Shown here: positions 23,605 to 34,484 of the stretch, piece by piece
Numbering within the stretch: position 1 is the first letter of the stretch
Layout of the letters: each line of letters opens with the position of its first letter
DNA from: Zanthoxylum bungeanum
Taxonomy: Eukaryota; Streptophyta; Magnoliopsida; Sapindales; Rutaceae
Length of the DNA: 64,000 nucleotides
Assembly: GCA_019454045.1 (NCBI GenBank)
Contig: SKCR01051193.1
Span: 124,001-188,000, forward strand
Direction: 5' to 3'
The notes under the pieces: model-generated
Told to the model about the DNA's origin: nothing
Databases searched by the model: none
Seen by the model: only the letters and a program-made list of their open reading frames with translations
Made by a program: the position numbers and the translations under genes

Positions 23605-24720
23605 TCCAATGCTACAACTGTAGCAAATTAGGGCACCTTGCCCGGAACTACCGGTTAAAGAGTTCTGCTCCAAAAGCAAACTTTACCGAAGACCAACTTG
23701 TTACTACGATCTTTGAGATCAACATGTTTGGTAGATTCGAGGGATGGTGGGTAGACATTGTTATTTTCTGTCATGTCTACTATGATTATGCTTTGTTCGT
23801 GTTATATGTACAAGCTGTGAATAAGATAATGTGATGACTAATTTCTCAAAATTCTAAGATGCTAAAAGCAGGTGATGTGGAACTTAAAATTTATTTTATG
23901 AAATATGAAAGGTTTGAGAACCTAGAACTTTGAGTATAAGATTTATAGAAATATATAAATTTTATGATTGATATGGACATATTGTTTCTATGAAAAATAT
24001 CTCTTTGATATTAAGAAATAGTGGGGGCTCGACCTCCAATGATAAATTGGAAATAGTGGGGGTTCTACCTCTAATGTTTTACTCATGGTTTTAAAGTGAT
24101 TGAAGGTGAAAAATACATGCATTATAAAGGTTAAAAAAAAAACATTTGAAATGTTTATCTATTGATATGTTTATTTTTCTATATGCATGTTGTTAATTGT
24201 GTTGAATTCTATGTTGTCTTCTAAATCTGTAATTGAAACAACTTAGAAGAAACTAGTGTAATTCTTGGAATAAAAAATTTACTTGGTCAGAAAATGGAAT
24301 TTAATAATAAATTTGCATGTACTCCTTATAACTCTAGTGTAAAGTTGTTCAAGAACATTGCTGTCAATGTTAGATAATTTGAGTATGCGAACAACATTGG
24401 TAACTGATGTTATGTTTTGGTAACACTAGACTTGACATTGCATATGTTATAGGATTATATGTAGATTTATTAGTAGACTTGGTATGAGCATTGACATGCT
24501 ATTGAGAAGGTTATAAGGTACCTGAAAAGGACCATGAACCTAGAGTTATTTTTTAGAGGTTTTCCGCTATCCTTGAAGGATATAGCGATGTTAATTGGAA
24601 CATCTTTTCGGATGATTCCAAGGCTACCAATGGATATATTTACTTGAGTATGAGATGATACCACTGGCATCAGTTAGTGAAGAAGCAGCTTGATTAAGCA
24701 GCTTACTATGATACCCCTTT
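23605..24720 (+). pseudogene. Copia gag/pol relics (zinc knuckle, RNase H)
   Basis: One frame near 23610 reads CYNCSKLGHLARNY, a gag zinc knuckle whose last cysteine is replaced by tyrosine. Near 24485 a frame reads HWHAIEKVIRYLKRTMNLEL, followed by GYSDVNWNIFSDDSKATNGY. These match the end of copia reverse transcriptase and the start of its RNase H domain. Stops and frame changes separate the parts, and the stretch between about 23700 and 24470 has no recognisable integrase or reverse transcriptase core. It is non-functional. Confidence 0.75.
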
Positions 24721-25502
24721 ATGGGAGAGACTGATACCAGTTGTCTTGATCCATTGTAATAGTACCGGGACTATTACAAATATTCAGAACTGTTATTATA
24801 ACAGTAAGAGATTGTAGATACACAGTACAGATAGAGAGTACCTCTCTTCTGGTGCTGTAAAATGGATCATGTATGAACTGATGATAATTTAGCTGATCCT
24901 TTAATAAAAGGACTAGCAAAAGAGAAGGTATCCAATACCTAGAAAAGAATGGAACTATTGCCATTAGACAGTCACTTATGATGGTAACCCGACCTTATAG
25001 ACTGGAGATCCCAAAATAGGTTCAATGGGTAATAACAAGTCATGAAGTGATGATGAATCATGCTATTATTTTATTTGTGAGTTCCATACTGAGAGCATGA
25101 TATCCTGAAGCGATGAAGATAGAAGGATGATTATTTAACTCTTAATGTGTTCTATACTCTATGTAGAGTGGAGTACCTAGCTACAGGAGTACCCTTGATA
25201 GACACACCTATGTGAACGTAGAAGTGTGGCCGCTTCTTATGAAATTTTAGGCAAAAATTTCTAGAGCATTCACTATACTGGGATATACGAGCACGGCCGT
25301 AATGCTTGGGCTTTTGACTACACCCTGAAAGGTTTGTGTGTGTGACGTTGTCAGAGATAGAGTTCAAAACTACGAGTTACTCTAGTATAATCTGAATCGT
25401 CAACACTATGTAAAAGTTCAAGTCGAAAGACACTTTTATTTATGCACGACCTTATATCATATTGCTCGATGAAAATGTTTTATTAAAATTCAAGTGGGGG
25501 AT

Positions 25503-25797
25503 TGTTGTAAATATGAATTTTTATAAAAATTGGTTTTAATATTTTGATGAGTTACAAAAATTTATTTTGGAGAAGTTAGAAAATCAAAATTATTATGATG
25601 ATTTAAGTTATCAAATTTTGTCATTATAATTGGTGTTAATGTGTTTTAATTAAAAAATTAATTATTATATTTTCAATAACTGAAATTACTTTATTATTAT
25701 ATTTTATTGAATAAGTTACATTTTGTGGTTAATATATCAAAAGCCTCACTATATTAACCCAAGTTGCATCTTCTCAATTTTTTTAGAAAAAACAACA
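25503..25797 (+). repeat. 3' LTR of the 21.5-kb copia element
   Basis: A 295-bp partner of 21490-21783, preceded by the purine tract AAGTGGGGGA. Confidence 0.9.
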
Positions 25798-28700
25798 ATA
25801 TGAAATCACAAGAACCAGATCTCTATTTCTCTTATTCCTTGGTCTCTTCAAAAAAAAAAAATTTTGGTGGTGCACCAGGAAATCGCCATTGCCTGATTTC
25901 TTTTAATAGCATTCTCCACGCTATTCCTTTTGATTTGTTTCATCCCAATTATAAGCTCTCATGAAATCTTGTTCCAAAAAGTTAGTAGAAAATGGGAATA
26001 CGATTCTTTCCATTGGGATATATACTACATACAAGAATATAAATTTTCATTAATTTTTTGGATGGTTGTTTCAAAAATTGGCTGTTAACATAAGTCCCCG
26101 CTAAAGATAAGATACCGAGCAAATAATTTTGGGTGTGAGTATACCAATCGATTTTGTGCAAAATCAATTGAGACAGTGTTTATCTGGGTTTGTTTTATCC
26201 TGGGGACGTCGGGACTGATTACTGCTAGCACAAAATCCGAGCAGAGCCGCGGAACGTCTTAAAGAGAGCGAACCGATCCGCGACTCAACCCAGATTCACT
26301 TTTTGCATCATTGGTGAACGGTAAAATTATTTTAATTTGTGCTTATTGTTTCAACACATATTCTTGTAGGGTTTAGGCATTTGAAAGTATATGCAGGATG
26401 CTAGTGCTGGCACATTATAAGTTAGAAGTGATGCTGCTTCAAATGAACTTATCACATGCTTGTTATAGCTTCACTTTAACCGGGGCAAGGTTTATCATAC
26501 TAGTTTGACTGACTGTCGTGCCAGCATCAAGTTGATGGGTAATGTATCCACCAGTTCTTTCTGTGTTTCTTCTCTATTGCTAGAATCCAATGAGTCCTAA
26601 ACTTTTCAATTTATGTAAAGACATGAGGGTCAGTTCTGCAAAAGATTACTGTAATACAAGTCATAATTAGATCTAGTTTATTTTTGGAGCATTATTTATG
26701 ATTTTATCAGAATTTTTGTTAAATCTCAATACAATTTCAAGTCAGGCAGTGCAGAAAATGGTTTTGCAACCATCAGGAAATGCAGCTGATTGCTAGCCAG
26801 TTATTAGTCATGTGACTTAATATAAAGGATTGAAGCCCACAAATCCAATGGCCAAGAATAAATGCACATAAGCTCATTCTATGGAAGTAATTTGGTTGTT
26901 TGGCCTCTGTATGTTCATATATAATGTTTCAAGATTCAATTATACTTGCCTTTGTGTGCGTGTACCGACATATTTTGGGCTATGCCAGTTTTAACTATGT
27001 TCTTAGTGTATGGAATTGGCTGCAGGTTTATATTTTAAGCTGCGTAAATGTCCCTTTCTTGCCTAACGAGGCTGTTCTAAGGGCATTTTCTGCACCACCA
27101 CCTTCAAAACTTTTTAGTGCTGGTGGAGGTAGTTAGGAAGACGGTGGAAGTGGCCAAGCAAAGGGACAAACAGAGGAAATACAATAGATAAACCTTGAAG
27201 ACAGATGTTTTGGTATTCCTAGCTTCACGCTGCCTAAAATTTTGGTTATGTTTTCGTATTAAAACGTAATCAAAATGTTGTAACTGGCTAACTGACCACT
27301 CTCGTGGTCTTTGTGAGGATTAACATATTGATTTATGGCATATAAAGTTTCAGGCGTGGAATTGGATCTAGTATGACTCAGCAACTGCTGTGAATAATCA
27401 AGGTGAATATTCAAAAGATTTGAATGCTCATGACAGTGATGCGATTGCGAGTCTTTGACTGGCGGCTTGCCATATTAGGGTCTATGAAACTTCTACTCTA
27501 TGGCTCTTGGTCCTTTTTTCTTTATGACCTTGCGTAATATTTGATATGACATGAGCTCATACATTTCAATTGCGTATTTGATGAAAAGAGCCTATTGTAT
27601 TTTCATACTTTGCTTTGAAAATTCACCAGGCGCACAGGGATGTGAAAGATTGTGATGATTTTGCTTTCATGCATTTGATTGAACAAAAGAATTACTTGTT
27701 TTACAATGTGCACTGGTGTCCATTGCCTTGTTTAGGTCGCATTTGTTGAAAGTTTTGATGGAATATTTTCTCTATCAAATTGTCATAGGTAGGATTAACA
27801 GTTAATCTTGTCATAGAGATGATGATATAGTCCTGTTTGGTTATTGAAGAAAAATGTGGTCAGATAGTAACATGAACACGAAATCCACCTAAAAATAAGT
27901 TGAAAACTGTATCTCTATTCTCTAGTCTCCTTCTACAGCCCAGAAACTTGATTTTGACATGGAAATTCTCACATTTTAGTGATCCTTGCGGTCATCCAAT
28001 TCCATTTCCAGGACGTCTTGTTCAGGTTTGCATTCTTACACGCAACTCTCACATGAATGGTTGGTTCTATGGACAAGTTTTCAAGTACTTTTATGTCATT
28101 TAGCATAACAACTGATATTGTACGGCCTTGAGCATATGAAAAATTCAAGATTGCAAAATTTTATTTTAGCTGCAATTAGGGCATTCAGATTCATACAGCT
28201 GGGAACTGACCCACATATATAATGCAGGTTGTTGCTGCTGTTACTATGGGCCAATCTGTCAATGAGGTCAGCAATTTTAATGCAAATTGGCAAAGCAATT
28301 GCCAGAAATATCATGGACCCTTTTAAACTCATCTTACAGAATTGATTCTCTTGATGCTAAGTTGTTAAATAGATGCCTTGCTGAAGGCAAACTTTACCCA
28401 CCAAATATTTGATTCTCTCGTGACAGGTTGTGCTAAAACAAAAGGCTCTATTGTCTACATTGCTTTGGATTCTTAATGCTTTGGATCTTTTCTTATCTTT
28501 TTATATATTCCTATTTTACCCTTTTCGAGTGTTCCCTTAGCGGCCTGAATGAATCTTGGATGGGCCGCACCTAGCAACTCATACTCACACTCACTCTCAT
28601 TTTTAAGAATTTGCGGGTCTCGAATGCAATATCAATGGGATTGAAACCAATAGAGCTAGGCTCTTGTAGATCTTTTTTAAATGGTGGAAAAAGAAATGAA

Positions 28701-29774
28701 ATTGAAATAAGATGATTTAAAAGATTGATGATAAGAACAATTGGTGTGCTGGTTGTTGCGGAGAGGGATCTTTGAGGTTAAATGAAGGGGACCCCATGAT
28801 GGTTACATTTCTTTATTATATGATTTAAACAAATTACAATTATTTGAATATAACTAAATTTTTTAAATAAATAATATTGGAAATGTCATGGTTGCAGAGA
28901 TACCAAGCAACCCCTTTAAACTTAAATTTGTCCAAACAAACAGCATAGAAAAAGTGGTTGGTTTTGGAATTAGTCAACCTACTTAATTGATAATACATTC
29001 TCTGTCTGCAAGGTATTGCTTACAAAATGTCAAAATTGCCCACCAATGAAAATGACCCACATATTCTTATTTTACTTTTATAATCTCGGAAAACTTATTA
29101 TTCGTTTGATCACGGATAAAATGTTAACCACATAACAATTTCTCAGTAAGAAAAAAATAAAAATAAGACTTCATATATCAAAACTTTTAGCGGAAGCGAT
29201 AAGAAGGCAAGGCTTGTTCTTTCTTTATGAAATTGACCTAATCACACAATCAGCTGAGGCTACAATCAAAAAACTATAGTGTGTGGTCAACCATGACGGC
29301 TTGGCCTGCCCACGTGATTGACAAAAATGTTTGTAAAACCTAATTCTAAGTTTTTATTTTTATTTTTATTTGGTTTTATGTAATGGGATTAAGCTAATAA
29401 TCTCGATTAATGGACAATTAAGCTGATAATTAAAGTTTATTAAATGCCGCCCGTGTTTGTCGGGTGGCCACTTGTCATTCATATAAAGGACTTGTGACCC
29501 AACTATCTTGCATAATGTGATTATGATTTCATTTATTTATGTGGGGGGTGACAACCTATAACTTACAAGTTTTGTATTTTTAATATTTTACAACTACATG
29601 AATGAAAAATTATTATTGTTAATTATCATTTAATTTCATGTTCTTTAAGTCAACTACAATAACTGAGTCATGGCCATTGCATGTAGGACACGTGTTCGAC
29701 ATAGGCAGTGAAGATAGTTACTTGTGTCTTTCATTACATGTTCATTGAGAGTATAATAATAATAATACTACACA
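25798..29774. other. Intergenic or unannotated gene space
   Basis: This is moderately AT-rich sequence. A GC-rich block at about 26195-26330 stands out. A pair of possible exons (27980-28266) is listed separately. An open frame at 26900-27136 has a Pro/Ser/Gly-rich end (APPPSKLFSAGGGS) that I cannot assign. I see no clear element ends. Confidence 0.4.
27980..28266 (+). other. Possible exon pair of an unidentified gene or pseudogene
   Basis: Between acceptor ACATTTTAG and donor CAG|GTTTGC, 27980-28025 reads DPCGHPIPFPGRLVQ. After acceptor AATGCAG, 28228-28266 reads VVAAVTMGQSVNE, ending at GAG|GTCAGC. The phases agree (phase 0) and both boundaries are GT-AG. I do not recognise the protein and could not extend the model in either direction. 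Confidence 0.22.
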
Positions 29775-29960
29775 CTATCTTCTTTTTTTTTTTTTAATTG
29801 TTGGAAACTCACTGTCAAACCACTCATTTCGGGTTTAAGCGGAGTAGTTAAAACCCCCGTTATCACAGGTTCTTACAAAAAATACACTCTCTGGATTCAA
29901 ACACAGGACCTCAATGTGAGATCATGAGCCTTACATCATCAAGTCACGTCCCTAGATGAC
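29775..29960 (-). mobile_element. SINE family 1, full-length copy
   Basis: The poly(A) is seen as a T run at 29783-29795. The body in reverse complement carries the tail (GTTTAAGCGGAG), GGTTCTTACAA and the B-box side. The 11-bp repeat AATACTACACA flanks it (29764-29774 and 29961-29971). Its length of about 186 bp equals the intact copy at 33144-33330. Confidence 0.8.
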
Positions 29961-31136
29961 AATACTACACAATACATTAGATGGAATATAGTCGAAATTG
30001 GAGTATTTATTGGAATGTTTTTCTTCTTCTTTTTATTTAAAAGATAGCAAACTAGAAACCTAAATTTTATTCAACTTCATGAAATAATGATCTCGGATAA
30101 ATCACAATACCATCAAAAGTCTATGTAACCGATCCCATCTAATGCGAAAGACTATTTGTTTGGGTTTGGTTATATGTAAACTAGAAACTTTGGATGTACA
30201 AGAAACTTGACAAACTGTCCAATTAGTTACTTTTGAACTAAAATATTGCTGGATAGGGCAAGCAATCACATATTTTTCAGTACTTGAAAGTCATACAATC
30301 AAATAAATTTTTAGGACCATTGGGACCAGAGTAGCTGGCTGAGCCAAGTTCCATATTGCTAACTGTCCTTGCTCTAGATATTTATGTAACTTCTAAGCTT
30401 GCTACCCTACTCTCACCAGCTGGTCTTTTAGTTTCAAATTTTAGTTAGCCATATGTTTCCTACAGCAATAGTTACAAATGTTGTAGAAAATTTGTCAAGA
30501 ATGTCTATTACATTTTGCCCATTATTCAATTACATTGCTCGGATTAGAGTGTGGATGAAGATTGTGATTTGGGTTCAGATTGAGAATCCCTTTTGAGTTC
30601 AAAGAATTGGGTTCTAATTCTCTATTGAATGATTTATTCAATTCACTGCCCTTTCCTAGAAAGGAGAAGGGAACCTGATGATGCAAAGATCATATGCTTA
30701 TTCTTGTGCTCACTCAAAAGAGTCTCTCTTTTGACAAAGTCTATATATGCCTTCTCTTTTGTGACTTTGTTTCAATTCTATTCCCTTGAAAATCATTTGC
30801 CTTTTAGAACAGAAATTGGCTTTGGCTCTGCTTGGTAACCCAAAGAAAGTTGTTTGAAGAACATTTTCATATGCACACACAAAAAACAAAAAAAAAAAAA
30901 AAAAAAACAAAGAAAAAAAAAAGACAAGTAGAATCATTGACACGAGGAAATTTTGCAATTGATATCTCTTTTTCTTGTAAATTTGATGATGATCATAGAA
31001 CAAGAGTTGCAAAAGGCAAAAGGACTAAACATTAGATTACTTGATGATGATGGCTATTCTGATTTTTCTAATCAGAAACACCAATTACTCATACAGAAGA
31101 AGAACACTAATTAAAAGAGAGAAATTATTAAAAATT
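29961..31136. other. Intergenic, 3' flank of the NAC gene
   Basis: No conserved coding sequence is seen. An A-rich run lies at about 30885-30925. The 3' UTR of the minus-strand NAC gene should lie just left of 31137. Confidence 0.5.
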
Positions 31137-32085
31137 TTACTCTTGTTTTCTTCTAAAATAAGGGAAGCTATTGCAACTACTTGCTTCATGATCATCTGTT
31201 TCATTTGAAGACACTTCAGTGATTCCACTTGAGCCTGAAGAAGATGAAGATGGAACAAGATTCAAATCAGCTCTTTCCTTTCTCATGAAATTATAAAAAA
31301 CCGGCTTATTGTTCCTCGGTTTAATGGTTCCAATTTCAATACAAGTTTCCTCATCCTCATTCTTTCCTCCTCTTTTCTTCAAAAATACGCGGCACAGACA
31401 CCAATTGTCCATTGCCACCACAGGGTTCTGCATAAGTAAAATTATTCAAAACCAAATTGATAAATGTAACACAATGTATGCTGATTGCTGAATTCTGAAT
31501 TGCAGCAGCTGTTATGAGATTGAAAATTGAATTAATTTACCTGGGCAGGGTTATTCTTTTGAGGGACATTGGCAGCTGAAGTTTCAGCACTAACAAGGCG
31601 ATATTCATGCATGATCCAATCAGTCCTAGAGCCATGTGGTGGCTTTCCCCTGTAAAAAACCAGAGTTTTTTTCATCCCCACAATTTGGTTACCCCTGGAA
31701 GTCACAATTTGCTTGTCAAGTCCAGTTGCCTTCCAGTAACCTGACCCTGTAGCCCTATTTGATCTGTTCCCATTTGGGTACTTTGCTTCCCTTGTGCTAA
31801 AAAAATACCTCTCTTGCTCCTTATCACCTAAAATCACAAACCCATGTGTCAAAATTTCATGTACCAAGCAATTGTTATGCATCACATAGTTTGTAACAAA
31901 CCTGGCAAGTCCCAAGGATCAGATTTGCAAACATCAACCTCAGGAATTATGGAAGCAGGCAAGGGGCAAGCAAAAACCTTGCGCTTCAAGTACTGAACAA
32001 CAAGCTCTTCGTCCGTGGGATGAAACCTGAACCCTGGAGGCAATCTGAACACACCATTTTTAACAAAATTAATCTTCTTCTCCAT
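31137..32085 (-). CDS. NAC083: NAC-domain transcription factor, NAC083/VNI2 type
   Basis: This is a plant-specific DNA-binding transcription factor of 253 residues. The three exons are 32085-31902, 31827-31541 and 31427-31137, all GT-AG, the classic NAC arrangement. The NAC domain covers about residues 13-165: [20 protein letters not shown] (subdomain A), [20 protein letters not shown] (B), [20 protein letters not shown] then [12 protein letters not shown] (C), [20 protein letters not shown] (D) and [11 protein letters not shown] (E). The variable tail contains [20 protein letters not shown] and ends [14 protein letters not shown]. The FMRKER-DLNL-P block and the SSCNSF end match Arabidopsis VNI2, which acts in xylem vessel formation, leaf ageing and salt response. 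DLNLVP fits the DLNxxP repression motif. The gene is intact. Confidence 0.95.
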
Positions 32086-32260
32086 TGATCTTGGCCTTGG
32101 GAAAATCGAATCACTGTAAAATCTCAGCTTGTAAAATCCAAAACTCAGCTAAAACTCTCCAATCAAAGCTTACAACAGTTGTTAAAACTCCATCAAAGTG
32201 ACGCAAGAACAAGAAAGGGAGAAAGGAGTTGATGGGAGTTGAGAGAGGAGAAAAGTGGGG

Positions 32261-32275
32261 CTTTTTTTTTATAGT
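32261..32275 (-). promoter_or_regulatory. Probable TATA box of the NAC gene
   Basis: On the minus strand ACTATAAAAAAAAAG lies about 180 bp upstream of the start codon. It is followed by a CT-rich leader (CTCCTCTCTCAACTCCC) of the kind seen in plant 5' UTRs. Only about 65 bp separate it from a SINE poly(A) tract. Confidence 0.55.
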
Positions 32276-32341
32276 AACGGAAGGTCTTGAGAATAAATAA
32301 GGACGAACCATTTGGCGTAAACAAGACTCAATAACCTTTTC

Positions 32342-32495
32342 TTTTTTTTTTTTTTTTTTTTTTTTTTGGAAACGATGGTAACCCCGCCACAAAACCATCC
32401 ATTAATGGCCGCGGCGCAGGTAAAACCACCGGCTGTCCCAAACTCTTACAAGAAGTGCACCCCTGAATTCGAACCCAGAACCTCAAGGTGAGTCT
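32342..32495 (-). mobile_element. SINE family 1, 5'-truncated, in the NAC promoter
   Basis: A 26-bp T run (32342-32367) is followed by the reverse complement of the family 1 body: GGCGGGGTTACCATCG, TTTTACCTGCGCCGCGGCC, CTTCTTGTAAGAG and GGTTCTGGGTTCGAATTCAG when read on the minus strand. The first 45 bp or so of the head is missing. Confidence 0.85.
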
Positions 32496-32727
32496 GAATA
32501 ATTTAATAAACACAACTTAGAACTTGATTTACATGATTTGGATTCGAGTTCAATAAATATACTTCTTTATATGAGTCTGAATAATCGAGAATTTTATTTT
32601 TACCTATACCGCTTAAGTTTGAATCGAGTGATTTGATGACGATATTTCCAGTTTCAACAAAAAAGTTTAACTGATACTATATCATTTAACAATATACATT
32701 CAGCACTGAAAAGAAACATGGGAAGTA

Positions 32728-32971
32728 ACCCCAATGGGTTGCCTCAGTGGTAAAGGCTTTGGGTTTGAGTGGTTTGCTCCCTCTCAGGTTCAAGATTCGA
32801 ATCTCACTAGATGCATTTCCTTGGGGCAATGCCCCCTGGTGTGAAAAGCCAGCGACTTACCCTGATATGTGTTGGGAAACTTCTGAGGGCACGGGGCACA
32901 GGTCCCGGGGATTAGTCGAGGTACGCGTAAGCTGACCCGGACACCCCGATTATCCAAAAAAAAAAAAAAAA
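32728..32971 (+). mobile_element. tRNA-derived SINE, family 2, full-length, 244 bp
   Basis: The copy starts ACCCCAATGGGTTGCCTCAG, with an A-box-like GTTGCCTCAGTGGTAAAGGC and a B-box GATTCGAATCTC. The tRNA-unrelated body ends GACCCGGACACCCCGATTAT before an A run of about 20. The 14-bp repeat AAACATGGGAAGTA flanks it (32714-32727 and 32972-32985). The body and end resemble the Au-type SINEs found in many flowering plants (recalled, not searched). Confidence 0.9.
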
Positions 32972-33143
32972 AAACATGGGAAGTATCTTTAGCTCCAAAT
33001 TAGGAGAAAACCAACGATATAACAATGATATTATGTCATTCGTATAATAATTCAATAATCAATTATCATACATGTTAAAATATTAAAAAATATTAAATCA
33101 TATATATTATTTATTAATTTATTGATGATAACACGTCACTCAT

Positions 33144-33330
33144 TGCCCCCAAGGGGTGTGGCTTGGTGGTGAAGGGTCCAGAATCTCACATTGAGGTTCT
33201 GGGTTCGAATCCAGGGGGTGCAACTTCTTGTAAGAGCCTGGGGCAGCCAGGGGGTTTTACCTGCGCCGCGGCCCAGAATGGGTGGTTTGGTGGCGGGGTT
33301 TCTAACGATTTCAAAAAAAAAAAAAAAAAA
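33144..33330 (+). mobile_element. SINE family 1, intact reference copy, 187 bp
   Basis: The head GTGTGGCTTGGTGGTGAAGG and B-box GGTTCTGGGTTCGAATCCAG are tRNA-like. The body has CTTCTTGTAAGAGCCTGGGG, TTTTACCTGCGCCGCGGCCC and GGTGGCGGGGTTTCTAACG. An A run (33313-33330) ends it. A perfect 14-bp duplication, AACACGTCACTCAT, flanks it (33130-33143 and 33331-33344), so the insertion is recent. Confidence 0.92.
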
Positions 33331-33344
33331 AACACGTCACTCAT

Positions 33345-33937
33345 ATTTTCGTTACATCAAAAAATTACTCCCAAATTACCATACTATCTTCTCTTTTTTT
33401 TTTTGTAACATATGTGATTTACCTTAATTATGAAAGCACTAATATTAAAATGTATGGTATAGTAATATACATCCATTTTTACGTACCCCCTTAGTTATAT
33501 TTTACGATTAGTGATTTCATTATATAATTTATTTTAAATTTATATTTCTATCAAATGTATTATAAACCGAACATGTGAAAAAAATAAAGGCATGTATAAA
33601 ATATAAGTTTAGATATTTGGGATTTTATATTTTCTTGCCCCTTCAAATTTCCTTTTAAGGATTTTATAAACATTTAAGAAAATGTTGGACGGTGGTGGGG
33701 GCAATTTGGTCTAGGCACGCAACATTGGCGTCCTCACCCAAATGAAATAAAGGAGGGTAATTTGGTAATTTGGATAAAAGTAAAACTGAGGAAAGCTCCC
33801 ATGAAGTCACCTTATGTCATGCATACAGCTGTACATAACTTTGATCACCAAAATCTTTTTAATGGGGGCGAAAGTGAAAGTACAAAAGTAGTCCGTTTTG
33901 CTCCGCAAGCATAGACTTTGATAAGTTTATGAATTAG
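33345..33937. other. Intergenic, with a block shared with 9.3 kb
   Basis: Positions 33421-33472 match 9322-9372 almost base for base (TTAATTATGA, then AATATTAAAATGTATGGTAT and AGTAATATACATCCAT). Its nature is unknown. No gene is seen. Confidence 0.45.
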
Positions 33938-34484
33938 TACGGATGTGAATTTGGATTATAATTCGTTTATTTGTTCGATTTGATTCGCTTTAAAGCGAAT
34001 ACGGTTTAAAAAAATGGATTCGTTTAATATATGGGTCAATTCGAATCGATTCGTTTAATAAACGAATCAAATATGAATTTAAGCTCATTAATTCGTTTAT
34101 TCGTTTAAGATTCATTTTATTATTTTCTTTTACTAGTTATTATTATTTTTCAATTAAAATTCGAGAAATTATGGCTAATTACTTTTAAAAAAATAATATT
34201 GTTGATATTTGGTAAGGTATTTGTAGTAAATATATTAATTACATATTTCAAATGTATGTATTTATGAAGAATTAATATAAATAAATTATGATAACTTATG
34301 TTATTGAATAATATCATGATTAAACGAATATTCTTATTCGATTCGTTTAATAAACAAATCGAATACGAATCATAATATTAGAATTCGTTTACTAAACTAA
34401 TCGAACACGAATCAATCACATTTTGATTTGATTCGTTTAGGATTCAATACAAATTTGATTCGTTGATTCGTTTTGCCACCCTTA
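33938..34484 (+). mobile_element. hAT-type MITE, family with CGAATCGAA motifs, 547 bp
   Basis: The right end, CGTTTTGCCACCCTTA, is the reverse complement of a TAAGGGTGGCAAAACG terminus. The left end, TACGGATGTGAATTTGG, is a mutated version. The flanks tgaattag and ttaattag form an 8-bp target duplication with one mismatch, as expected for hAT. The interior is non-coding and packed with TTCGTTTA and ATTCGATTCG in both orientations. The copy at 48642-49193 is the same family in the opposite orientation. Confidence 0.8.

Larger units (their letters stand above)
21490..25797 (+). mobile_element. Ty1/copia element with near-identical LTRs and decayed interior, 4308 bp
   Basis: The LTRs are 21490-21783 and 25503-25797. 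They start TGTTGTAAATATG and end AAAAAACAACA, and differ only in about 4 bases of one T-rich stretch near their 3' ends. A purine tract AAGTGGGGGA directly precedes the 3' LTR. Relics of copia proteins are visible: a CCHC-type zinc knuckle at about 23610-23665 and the RNase H region at about 24480-24720. No intact frame remains, and protease and integrase are not recognisable. The flanks (acata left, atatg right) do not form a target duplication. Confidence 0.88.

Noticed and set aside
32747..32935. Open frame with tRNA-like words
   Set aside because: It is part of the family 2 SINE body, not a gene. The B-box-like GATTCGAATC here and in family 1 copies does not make genuine tRNA genes: no full cloverleaf can be drawn.
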